From Paenibacillus thalictri (lineage in GTDB: Bacteria > Bacillota > Bacilli > Paenibacillales > NBRC-103111), in NCBI RefSeq assembly GCF_004307995.1, contig NZ_SIRE01000005.1, positions 186,001-250,000 on the forward strand: 64,000 nucleotides of DNA, written 5' to 3'. The translations under genes and the position numbers were made by a program. Below, piece by piece: positions 18,157 through 25,939 of the stretch. Numbering within the stretch: position 1 is the stretch's first letter; each line of letters starts with the position of its first letter. The notes under the pieces were generated by a model. That model saw only the letters and a list, made by a program, of their open reading frames with translations. It did not search any database and was not told where the DNA came from.

Positions 18157-18858
18157 ATGAGACACGCAAAGAGGCTATGCCGTACTAGGCGCAGTACGAG
18201 ATTGCTGAAGCGCCAAGATGGCAGCATTGTGCTGGAGGCGGCGCTTGTTTTACCGTTATTTGTTTCTTTTGTCATCGCCATCATTGCGTTTATTCAAATT
18301 GCCGTCACGGAAATGGCCGTGCAATCGGCAGTGTCCGAAACGACCAAGCTCATTGCTACGGGTATGTACCCGGTCGATCTGCTGTACCGGGAAGCAAAAA
18401 CGCAATGGACGCAAAGCAAGCCGTATGCCGCTTACAGCAGCGTGCTTGATAAAATCACGGGTTTTCGTTCCAAGGTGGAAACAGCGGAAACTTTTGTGGA
18501 TGATTATGCGGCATTTATACCCGATCCCGTGGTGAGCATCGTGGAATGGGAAAAGGAGAAACGCGAGCATGTGGAAACGATGGCTCAAGACAAGGCCGAA
18601 GAATATGTAACCAGCATATATAAACCGCTCCTCAACCAGGCGTTTACGGCTGTTGTATCGGCAAGCGTCAATAAGACGGTTCTCGACCCGGCGCGCTTGC
18701 GGGTTGTTGAGGTGACGCTGCCGAATTTGGAGTCAAAAGATGAGGCGGTAATCAGCATCGAAGCGGAGTATGAGCTGAATTTGCTGATTCCTTTTTACCA
18801 CAAAACGGTTCATATCCGCAAAAAGGCGTATGAACGGGCTTGGGTCGGCGCAGCTTAA
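18157..18858 (+). CDS. TadE/TadF-type pseudopilin
   Basis: A 233-residue protein with the TadE-like motif QDGSIVLEAALVLPLFVSF followed by a single TM helix, then a mostly helical extracytoplasmic domain. The glutamate in VLEAAL matches the class III pseudopilin pattern. AGGGGGCG lies upstream of the ATG. With the two preceding genes it forms the set of minor pilins usual at the end of tad operons. Confidence 0.82.
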   Translation: MRHAKRLCRTRRSTRLLKRQDGSIVLEAALVLPLFVSFVIAIIAFIQIAVTEMAVQSAVSETTKLIATGMYPVDLLYREAKTQWTQSKPYAAYSSVLDKITGFRSKVETAETFVDDYAAFIPDPVVSIVEWEKEKREHVETMAQDKAEEYVTSIYKPLLNQAFTAVVSASVNKTVLDPARLRVVEVTLPNLESKDEAVISIEAEYELNLLIPFYHKTVHIRKKAYERAWVGAA

Positions 18859-18881
18859 CCCATCCGGAAAGGAGAAGGGCG

Positions 18882-19394
18882 GTGGTTTATACGGTTTTGT
18901 TTGCATTTTTGACAGGGGCGTGCTTCACGGATTTAAGACGAAACGTGATTCCAAATTGGCTTACTATGTCCGGGGCTGCTGCGGGACTGTCGCTTCATTT
19001 ACTGCTGCACGGCTGGGAAGGTTTGGTATATGCCGCATGCGGGCTGGCCGCGGGATTTGGGTGTTTGCTTGTGTTGTATATGCTTAAAGCGCTTGGAGCG
19101 GGGGACGTCAAGTTGTTTGCGGCAATCGGAGCGATTGCCGGGACGGAGTTTGTGCTCAGCTGCTTAGTGTACTCGATCCTTTATGCGGGCGTTTCAGGTT
19201 TGCTGCTTTTTATGTGGCGCAGACAAATCATCGAAACATGGAGGGAAAGTTTGCTGCTGCTCTTTAATATACGGACGGAACGCATCGGCAAAGCATGGGA
19301 GGAATATGCCGCATCCGATAACCGCATCCGCTTTCCGTTTATGATCGCCGTCGCACCGGGAGCGCTGACTGCGGCGTTTTTCTGGATACCGTGA
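18882..19394 (+). CDS. tadV: prepilin peptidase, TadV/CpaA type (A24)
   Basis: Start at GTG 18882, seven bases after AAAGGAG; a TTG at 18840 lies inside the preceding gene and lacks a ribosome site. The 170-residue protein has several TM segments and both catalytic aspartates of aspartic prepilin peptidases: FTDLRRNVIPNWLT and the GxGD motif in LGAGDVKLF. It lacks the cytoplasmic methylase domain of PilD, as in TadV/CpaA. It should mature Flp and the TadE/F-like proteins. Confidence 0.9.
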   Translation: MVYTVLFAFLTGACFTDLRRNVIPNWLTMSGAAAGLSLHLLLHGWEGLVYAACGLAAGFGCLLVLYMLKALGAGDVKLFAAIGAIAGTEFVLSCLVYSILYAGVSGLLLFMWRRQIIETWRESLLLLFNIRTERIGKAWEEYAASDNRIRFPFMIAVAPGALTAAFFWIP

Positions 19395-19554
19395 GCAGGA
19401 TTTGGGTAACACCGGCACAATTCCAAGCAAACCTTATGTTATGGATTACGAAGTTCGCTTTCCTGCGGAAAATTCAAAACTGCGGAAAGCTTAAAGCGAA
19501 TGCCCGCGATACTTTTTTTTGGCTACACGAAAAAATGTTTAGGAGGTAACTATC

Positions 19555-21207
19555 GTGAATACGGCTCTGCATGGATTAAAGGTCGATTATGTAAACCGTC
19601 ACGGGCATTTTCTGGTGCTTTCCGGCGAGCCTGCATTGACGGAAGCGGATATGTCGGCCATTCCGCTGCATATGCTGAGGTCCAATGATATTCCCGGCCT
19701 GCTGCCCGTAACAATAGAGGAGCTGAATGGACAGATTACGCTCTATTATCCGGTTTCGGGAAAAAAGCCGTTGTCCCAGGTGATGCGGCAATCGAATCTC
19801 CGTTTTTCCCGGTATGTACAGATCATGCTGCATATCTTAAACATGCTGGACGAAAGCAAAACCTACATGTTATTCGAACGCCAATATGTGCTTAACGCGG
19901 ATTACATTTTTGTCGGAGAGTCGGGCGATCTTAGCGATTTGTACGTCGTGTATATCCCCGTTGTCGCGTTGAAGGATAAAAAGCCGGTAGAAACCGAGCT
20001 GCAGCAGTTGGCCGCCACATTGCTGCGAAAAACGGACAGGCTGGACGGGATTCATGCCCACAAATTGACTTCTTATTTGCTGGAAGATCATTTTCAAGCC
20101 CCCGGTTTCAAAAAAATGCTGCTTGAGCAGGTGCTGGAGGAACGGCCGGAAAAACCGCCCGTCGCGCAATTCTCTTCACAAGAGTTCGCGGGTGGGCGCG
20201 AACCTTCGTTTTCAGGATTAAGCGCAATAAGCGCTGCCGCGCCGTCCGTATCGTCCGACATATTTGCGAATCTGCCAAAGGTAGCAGCGTCAAAATCGGA
20301 TATCTCGCCGCCATTTATTCCACCGCCGCAGCCACCGGACGTTCACTCGGCAAAACAGCTTGCGGCAGAAGCTCCAGTCGCTGCCGCCGGCAGTCCGCTG
20401 AATCTGCGAATCCCGATACTTGTTTCGGGCGGCTTAGGTTCCGCCATCGTCTGGAAATGGTACATGGATCGTCCGCAGGGGAACGCGCTATATGTTGCGG
20501 CAGGCGCTACAGCGGTGATCACTGCCGCTGTCATAGGACTGTTGTTATTTTTTAAAAAACGGCGTTCCAGGGGAAAAAACAACCAGCCTCAGCATGATGC
20601 TTTTTCTGGCGGGCTTAGTTTGAATACAACAGATCCTGCCTCAGCGTTTCCGCCGGCCCGATTGACCCAATCGGCAAATCCCTTCAGTGCCGCCGGGATT
20701 GGACCAGCGAATGTAAGGCCGTCGTCGGCATCCCCGAGGAACAATGCTTCGTCAGGCGTCTGGCCCGGGTTTCCGGCAGATATGGCTGACATCGGTCCGG
20801 GTGCGTCCGCCAGGAACGCAGAGCAGTATACAACGCTGCTCGCTGCGCCCGCAGATGCCACCGTGCTGCTGGATGGCGGCCATCCGCAGGGCCGCTCGGG
20901 GGCGTATTTGCTGGAACAGGACAAGTCCGGTGCAACGAAACGGATTGCCGTTTCGGCAGAGCCTTTTGTCATTGGAAGAGGGGGGACGGAGGCGGGAGTG
21001 CAGCATACGCAAGAAGTGGCCGGCGTATCGCGGCAGCATGTGGAAATCGGAAAAAGTGACGGGGAATATACCGTCAAAGATTTAGGCTCCAAAAACGGGA
21101 CTGTGCTTAATGGTCAGCAGATGATTCCTTTTAAGGTGTATTCTTTGCGGGAAGGTGATATATTTAAAGTAGTACAAACGGAATATACGTTTAAAATGGG
21201 GTTGTAA
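19555..21207 (+). CDS. membrane-anchored FHA-domain protein (DUF6382-like N-terminus)
   Basis: Starts at GTG 19555 after TAGGAGG. Of 550 residues, about 1-180 form a globular cytoplasmic domain (SGEPALTEADMSAIP; LPVTIEELNGQITLYYPVSG) like the DUF6382 region found with Tad genes. Then come a proline/alanine-rich linker, two close TM segments (about 284-338) and a second linker. A C-terminal FHA domain (about 467-545) has the phosphothreonine-binding signatures GRGG, VSRQHVEI and LGSKNGTVLNG. The pair with the PP2C gene next door implies control by threonine phosphorylation. No kinase is in the window. Confidence 0.87.
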   Translation: MNTALHGLKVDYVNRHGHFLVLSGEPALTEADMSAIPLHMLRSNDIPGLLPVTIEELNGQITLYYPVSGKKPLSQVMRQSNLRFSRYVQIMLHILNMLDESKTYMLFERQYVLNADYIFVGESGDLSDLYVVYIPVVALKDKKPVETELQQLAATLLRKTDRLDGIHAHKLTSYLLEDHFQAPGFKKMLLEQVLEERPEKPPVAQFSSQEFAGGREPSFSGLSAISAAAPSVSSDIFANLPKVAASKSDISPPFIPPPQPPDVHSAKQLAAEAPVAAAGSPLNLRIPILVSGGLGSAIVWKWYMDRPQGNALYVAAGATAVITAAVIGLLLFFKKRRSRGKNNQPQHDAFSGGLSLNTTDPASAFPPARLTQSANPFSAAGIGPANVRPSSASPRNNASSGVWPGFPADMADIGPGASARNAEQYTTLLAAPADATVLLDGGHPQGRSGAYLLEQDKSGATKRIAVSAEPFVIGRGGTEAGVQHTQEVAGVSRQHVEIGKSDGEYTVKDLGSKNGTVLNGQQMIPFKVYSLREGDIFKVVQTEYTFKMGL

Positions 21208-21209
21208 CC

Positions 21210-22127
21210 ATGAAAAAGACGGTTGCCGTCAATTGGCAGTACGGCACTTTTACACATTCAGGCTGGTATCAGGCTGATAATGAAGACCGGTCGCTGCTGC
21301 GCATCGGCACATCGGAGCAAGGGGATCCTTACGCCGTGGCGATCATTGCCGACGGTATGGGGGGCTACGGCTCAGGCGCCGAAGCGAGCGAATTGGCACT
21401 GACGATGACCAAGGAATGGATGGATCATGTGCTGCCGATCGTTTTTGCCAAAGAAAACCCGCTGGATGAGCTTGATCACATCCTGGGGCTGCTCTTTCAT
21501 CGCATTAACGAGCATCTCGTGCAGACAGGCGTAAATAACGAAAGCAAGCTGGGTACGACGTTATCCATATTGATTTTATACAAGGAAGTATATTTGCTGC
21601 ATCATACCGGCGATTGCCGGATTTACTACCGCAAGCAAACCGGCCGGATCCAGCAGTTGACCGAAGACCAGACCTGGGTGGCGGAACAGGTAAGGCTTAA
21701 AAAGCTGTCTCCGCTGCAAGCGGTTAAACACCCTAACCGCAGCGTGCTGCTGCATTGTCTTGGCATTAATCCGCAGCTGTCGGTTTTCCGGAAGAAAGGT
21801 TATTACGATCCTTATTCGTTGTTTATGTTGTGTAGCGACGGGTTGTATACCCGTTTTCGCGAAGATGAGCTTGACCGGCTGTTATTGATCGTCGGACGCG
21901 GACAGCTTGATCTGCCGGACATTTGCAGCGAGCTTGTCAATCAGGCGCTCAGCCGGGGGGCCAACGACAACTTGACGGTAATGCTGCTCAGGCCGATGAC
22001 GGTATACAGCACGGAAAAAGAGCGGCTTGTCAGGCAGCTAAACAGCTTCTACCGGGAGAAGCTGCCGGAAACGGGCAAAAAGATGGCCAGCGACTTAAAC
22101 GAATGGGTCCGCAAGTGGCGCAAATAA
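21210..22127 (+). CDS. PP2C-family Ser/Thr protein phosphatase
   Basis: A 305-residue PP2C/PPM domain: DNEDR, IIADGMGGYGSG, HTGDCRIYY, CSDGLYTRF and GANDNLTVML supply the metal-binding aspartates and glycine motifs in the right order. It begins two bases after the FHA gene and is probably translationally coupled to it. It probably reverses phosphorylation of a protein read by the FHA domain; a role in switching Tad pilus assembly is inferred from position. Confidence 0.9.
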   Translation: MKKTVAVNWQYGTFTHSGWYQADNEDRSLLRIGTSEQGDPYAVAIIADGMGGYGSGAEASELALTMTKEWMDHVLPIVFAKENPLDELDHILGLLFHRINEHLVQTGVNNESKLGTTLSILILYKEVYLLHHTGDCRIYYRKQTGRIQQLTEDQTWVAEQVRLKKLSPLQAVKHPNRSVLLHCLGINPQLSVFRKKGYYDPYSLFMLCSDGLYTRFREDELDRLLLIVGRGQLDLPDICSELVNQALSRGANDNLTVMLLRPMTVYSTEKERLVRQLNSFYREKLPETGKKMASDLNEWVRKWRK

Positions 22128-22147
22128 ATATAAAATAATTAGCCTAT

Positions 22148-22176
22148 TTCCCACTTCCGCTGCAGGATGATATAAT
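22148..22176 (+). promoter_or_regulatory. probable promoter of yfmM-type ABC-F gene
   Basis: TTCCCA (22148-22153), 17 bases, TATAAT (22171-22176). An imperfect inverted repeat (GATATAATATAC / GTATATTATC, 22169-22201) overlaps the -10 region and the expected transcript start. Confidence 0.5.
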
Positions 22177-22227
22177 ATACTGTCGCATTTTGTATATTAT
22201 CATGAATGGCAGGAGACTTGGGGTTTC

Positions 22228-23790
22228 ATGAGTTTATTAACTGTAGAAGAAGTAAGTCACACATTCGGAGACCGTGTTCTCTTTAAAAATGTTTCGTTCC
22301 GCCTGCTTGCAGGCGAACATGTCGGTTTGGTCGGAGCCAACGGGGTTGGCAAATCGACATTGATGAATATTTTGACCGGCAAGCTGCTTAAGGATTCGGG
22401 CAAGGTGGAATGGACGCCCCGGATCCGTTACGGCTATCTTGACCAGCACTCGGTGCTGACGCCGGGTAAAACGATCCGCGATATCCTGCGGGATGCGTTC
22501 CTTCCGCTGTTTGAGCTGGAGAAGGAAATGATGCAAATTACCGATAAGATGGGCGAAGCGGACCCGGACGAATTGGAGTTGCTGCTGGAGCAGATGGGCG
22601 AAATCCAGGATCAGCTGGAAAACAGCGGTTTTTACATGCTCGATGTGAAAGTGGAGGAGATGGCGAACGGTCTTGGCATTGACGCCATCGGTCTGGACCG
22701 TGACGTCGCATCGCTTAGCGGCGGCCAAAGAACCAAAGTGCTGCTTGCCAAGTTGCTGCTGGAGAAGCCGACCGTGCTGCTGCTCGACGAGCCGACCAAC
22801 TACCTTGACGTTGAGCATATCGCATGGCTGACCACCTATTTGCAGGAATATCCGTATGCGTTTATGCTGATTTCCCATGATACGGAATTTATGAACAAGG
22901 TGGTTAATGTCGTTTACCATCTGGAGTTCAGCAAGCTGAACCGATATACGGCCAACTACGAGAAATTCCTGATGATGGCCGATATCAATAAACAGCAGCA
23001 CATCGACGCTTACGAGAAGCAGCAGGAATATATCAAGAAAACGGAAGACTTCATTCAGCGCAATAAGGCCAGAGCTTCGACCTCCGGCCGCGCGAAGAGC
23101 CGCCTGAAGCAGCTGGATCGGGTCGAGCGGATCGACCGTCCGGAAACGGCGCCGAAGCCGACGTTTATATTCAAGGAATCCAGAGCAAGCGGCAAGCTGG
23201 TGTTCGAAGGCGAAAATCTCGAAATTGGCTACAATTCGGTGCTTTTGCCTAAAATGGATATTAAGATCGAACGTGGCGAAAAAATCGCCATTGTCGGTTG
23301 CAACGGCGTCGGCAAATCGACGCTGCTGAAAACGATGCTTGGCAAAATCGAGCCTTTCGGCGGCAAAACGTACCGCGGCGATTTTCTGTACCCGGCGTAT
23401 TTTGAGCAGGAAGCCAAAGCTCCGAATATAACGCCCATTGACGATGTATGGAACGAGTTCTCGACGATGAACCAGAATGAAGTGCGCGGCGCTCTTGCCC
23501 GCTGCGGTTTGAAGAACGAGCACATCACACGCCAAATGAGCATGCTGAGCGGCGGCGAGCAGGCCAAAGTGCGTCTGTGCAAGCTGCTGATGCGGGAAAG
23601 CAACTGGATTGCGTTCGACGAACCTACGAACCATTTGGACGTTGTCGCCAAAGAAGAGCTGAAACGTGCGCTGCAGGAGTACAAAGGCACTATCGTGCTT
23701 GTGTGCCATGAACCGGATTTTTACGAGGATTGGGTTACCAAGGTGTGGAACGTGGAAGAATGGGCTGCGGCAAGCAAGGTGCGCTCGTAG
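22228..23790 (+). CDS. yfmM: ABC-F translation factor, YfmM type
   Basis: A soluble protein of 520 residues with two ABC domains and no membrane part. NBD1: [35 protein letters not shown]2: [27 protein letters not shown] and a CHE switch. The linker between them (about 240-320, KKTEDFIQRNKARAS) is the P-site tRNA-interaction motif region. ABC-F proteins bind the ribosomal E site and relieve stalled translation or give antibiotic protection. Length and motifs match B. subtilis YfmM best. It is the first of three ABC-F genes in 7.5 kb. Confidence 0.85.
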   Translation: MSLLTVEEVSHTFGDRVLFKNVSFRLLAGEHVGLVGANGVGKSTLMNILTGKLLKDSGKVEWTPRIRYGYLDQHSVLTPGKTIRDILRDAFLPLFELEKEMMQITDKMGEADPDELELLLEQMGEIQDQLENSGFYMLDVKVEEMANGLGIDAIGLDRDVASLSGGQRTKVLLAKLLLEKPTVLLLDEPTNYLDVEHIAWLTTYLQEYPYAFMLISHDTEFMNKVVNVVYHLEFSKLNRYTANYEKFLMMADINKQQHIDAYEKQQEYIKKTEDFIQRNKARASTSGRAKSRLKQLDRVERIDRPETAPKPTFIFKESRASGKLVFEGENLEIGYNSVLLPKMDIKIERGEKIAIVGCNGVGKSTLLKTMLGKIEPFGGKTYRGDFLYPAYFEQEAKAPNITPIDDVWNEFSTMNQNEVRGALARCGLKNEHITRQMSMLSGGEQAKVRLCKLLMRESNWIAFDEPTNHLDVVAKEELKRALQEYKGTIVLVCHEPDFYEDWVTKVWNVEEWAAASKVRS

Positions 23791-23839
23791 TTTTATGGAA
23801 AGAGGAACGCAGGTTCGTTCCGTCGTAACGTTTGAATGA

Positions 23840-23867
23840 GCAAAACCTACCCGAAAGCAGGTTTTGC
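23840..23867. repeat. inverted repeat at convergent gene ends
   Basis: GCAAAACCT (23840-23848) and AGGTTTTGC (23859-23867) pair over nine bases between the ends of the convergent ABC-F and DUF2269-like genes. No T tract follows on either strand, so it is at best a weak bidirectional terminator. Confidence 0.4.
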
Positions 23868-24287
23868 CACCATAAACCACATCATCAAAAACAATAAAAG
23901 TAAATATAAGTACAATGACCGTGCCAGCTTCCGCACCAATGGTTCACGGTCGGTCACCGCAAGTTCGCTGCTGCGCAGCTTGCGGATGGTCGGGGAGAAC
24001 GCGCGGGCAAAAAAATAAAGCGACGTTGCCAAAACGATCCAGGTGGCAAGGATCCATGATGTTGTCCAAGGCCAACTGCCGAGCCACATCAGCAGCAGTC
24101 CGGTTGCGATCAGCACATGTCCGGAGTGTTTGGACAATTGAACTGCAAAGCGGAACGAGTCCAGGTGTACCTGCAGCTCCGCGTCGGCGGCCTTGCGGAT
24201 TTTGCCGAGCAGCGGGATCAGCAGGAAAAAAGGTCCGATCGCCACGACAGTGCTGACGATATGCAAATATACCAATGTCACATACAT
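23847..24287 (-). CDS. DUF2269-like integral membrane protein
   Basis: A 146-residue membrane protein with four hydrophobic helices (about 3-25, 52-72, 77-98, 122-142). Conserved features include the N-terminal LVYLHIVSTVVAIGPFF and the histidine-containing KHSGHVLIATGLLLM, as in DUF2269 proteins. No enzymatic role is known. It is convergent with the upstream ABC-F gene. Confidence 0.75.
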   Translation of the reverse strand: MYVTLVYLHIVSTVVAIGPFFLLIPLLGKIRKAADAELQVHLDSFRFAVQLSKHSGHVLIATGLLLMWLGSWPWTTSWILATWIVLATSLYFFARAFSPTIRKLRSSELAVTDREPLVRKLARSLYLYLLLLFLMMWFMVAKPAFG

Positions 24288-24318
24288 GCGGCTTTTTCAC
24301 TCCTCGCCGTGTTACAAT

Positions 24319-24369
24319 AAACAGTGTAGGCTCCGGACGCGCCGGGTCTACACTGTTTACTCTTTTTGT
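24319..24369 (+). terminator. terminator-like hairpin
   Basis: AAACAGTGTA-GgctCCGG and CCGGgtc-TACACTGTTT form a long stem (24319-24358), followed on the + strand by ACTCTTTTTG. No + gene ends just upstream; on the minus strand it follows the ASCH gene, where the T run is poor. Probably serves the minus-strand ASCH unit or is bidirectional. Confidence 0.55.
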
Positions 24370-24443
24370 TGCCTAGAATCATATGTGCAGCGCATTTCCA
24401 TGCTGAATGAAGCTGTGGCTGCGTTGTTCCTGCCGGCACACGG

Positions 24444-24773
24444 TCAAATCGCTTTAAATTCGTGTACCCATACTTGCATTTGCGGCAGCCAAGGCATTCC
24501 GGCATGCATCGATAAGATGTAGTTTTTGTACGCTTCCAAATCGGCAAAACCTTCACTTTGCACGTGTTCGTCGCTAAGTTCGCCGAGGGATTGCCGGTAT
24601 ACGCGGGTGACCTCGAATTGTTTGCCGCTTAACTCCATAATTTCGCCGGGGTCGGCGTAACGCCCGTTGCGGCGGGTAGCGGTTTTGCTGCCGGCCAGCA
24701 CCTTGGCAATGTCGTCTTCTTTGGTAACCAGACGATCAATGGAGCATGTTTTGGGTGGTAAAGCTTCTGTCAT
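24444..24773 (-). CDS. ASCH-domain protein
   Basis: Start at the ATG whose complement lies at 24771-24773, preceded by GGAGGAAC; an upstream in-frame ATG extends into the intergenic region without a ribosome site. The 109-residue product has the ASCH (ASC-1 homology, PUA-like) pattern: an N-terminal helix with VLAGSKTATRRNG, strand GEIMEL, and LSDEHVQSEGFADLEAY. Members bind RNA or act as small amidohydrolases (YqfB). Which applies here is unknown. Confidence 0.75.
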   Translation of the reverse strand: MTEALPPKTCSIDRLVTKEDDIAKVLAGSKTATRRNGRYADPGEIMELSGKQFEVTRVYRQSLGELSDEHVQSEGFADLEAYKNYILSMHAGMPWLPQMQVWVHEFKAI

Positions 24774-24797
24774 ACAGGTTCCTCCTGTTTCTTGAGT

Positions 24798-24818
24798 GTA
24801 GTCCATTTCGTAGACTAC
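24798..24818. promoter_or_regulatory. inverted repeat between divergent ASCH and M42 genes
   Basis: GTAGTC (24798-24803) and GACTAC (24813-24818) with a 9-base spacer lie in the 85-base gap between the two divergent genes. It could be an operator. No known family match. Confidence 0.3.
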
Positions 24819-24858
24819 CCCATTTTTCGGTAAAAATCAAACAAGGAGTGGGTTTAAG

Positions 24859-25899
24859 TTGAACTACAGTTTCAATCGAAGGTATATGTTGGAGCTGCTT
24901 GAAACCCTGCTGTTAACGCCAAGTCCGAGCGGGTATTGTCATCACATTATGAGCAAAGTGGAGGCGGAAGCGGGAAAACTCGGCTTCGTCATGACATACA
25001 CCAACAAAGGCAACGGGATCATTACCGTCCCAGGACTGAACCAGGACCGCGTGATAGGATTGTCGGCTCACGTCGATACATTAGGCGCCATGGTCCGCTC
25101 TATCAAGGAAACCGGCAAGCTGCGGTTTACCCCTGTGGGCGGTTATATGATGGGCGCTATAGAAAATGAATACTGCCAGATACATACGCGGGATGGGCGT
25201 GTCTACGACGGCACCATCCTAACGACGAAGCCGTCGGTGCACGTGTTCACGGATGCTAGAGAGCTGAAGCGGGAAGAAGCCGTGATGGAAATTCGCCTCG
25301 ATGAGCCGGTAACGTCAAAAGCGGAAGTGGAGCGGCTTGGCATTGGCGTGGGCGACTTTGTTTCTTTTGACCCGCGGGCGCAAATCAAAGCGAATGGATT
25401 CGTCAAATCGCGCCATCTCGACGATAAAGCGAGTGTCGCCGCGTTATTCGGACTGCTGGAGCTGATCGCGCGCGAACGTCTGGTTCCGCAGCATACGCTG
25501 AAGTTTGTCATCACCACATACGAGGAGGTCGGTCACGGGGCGGCTTATTTGCCGGACGATATGACCGAGCTGATTGCCGTTGACATGGGGGCGATCGGCG
25601 ACGATCTAAGCTGCACCGAATTCGACGTATCGATATGCGCCAAGGATTCGTCAGGCCCCTATGACTATGGAATGACCTCAAAGCTCATTGAACTGGCCAA
25701 ACGAGAAGGGCTCAGCTACGCCGTCGACATCTATCCTCAGTACGGCTCCGATGCTTCAGCGGCGCTGCGAGGCGGGCAAAATATCCGCGCCGCGCTGGTC
25801 GGACCGGGCGTTCATTCCTCGCATGGCATGGAACGCACGCATGTGCAGGCCATTGAGCATACCGCCGCGCTGCTAGCGGCGTATATCATGGAGCCTTAA
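24859..25899 (+). CDS. M42-family metallopeptidase (glutamyl aminopeptidase-like)
   Basis: Starts at TTG 24859, after AAGGAGTGGG. The 346 residues keep the two-metal site of the M42 family: H71 in SAHVDT, HLDDKAS (D188 or D189), TYEEVGHG with the catalytic and ligand glutamates, an aspartate in VDMG and a histidine in the HSSHGMERTH end. These are cytosolic tetrahedral aminopeptidases that trim peptides. It sits between two ABC-F genes, 40 bases ahead of the second. Confidence 0.9.
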   Translation: MNYSFNRRYMLELLETLLLTPSPSGYCHHIMSKVEAEAGKLGFVMTYTNKGNGIITVPGLNQDRVIGLSAHVDTLGAMVRSIKETGKLRFTPVGGYMMGAIENEYCQIHTRDGRVYDGTILTTKPSVHVFTDARELKREEAVMEIRLDEPVTSKAEVERLGIGVGDFVSFDPRAQIKANGFVKSRHLDDKASVAALFGLLELIARERLVPQHTLKFVITTYEEVGHGAAYLPDDMTELIAVDMGAIGDDLSCTEFDVSICAKDSSGPYDYGMTSKLIELAKREGLSYAVDIYPQYGSDASAALRGGQNIRAALVGPGVHSSHGMERTHVQAIEHTAALLAAYIMEP

Positions 25900-25939
25900 A
25901 CCAAATCGAGAAGCAAGAGAAAGGTCGGTACGGCATACG

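Noticed and set aside
22237..23880. Long minus-strand open frame of 547 codons opposite the YfmM gene (and similar ones at 26261-28093 and 28035-29747)
   Set aside because: They are antisense to three clearly conserved ABC-F genes, begin and end without ribosome sites, and have basic/hydrophobic composition typical of GC-rich shadows.
24193..24522. Plus-strand frame over the DUF2269-ASCH gap
   Set aside because: It overlaps the terminator hairpin and two minus-strand genes and has no recognisable protein features.
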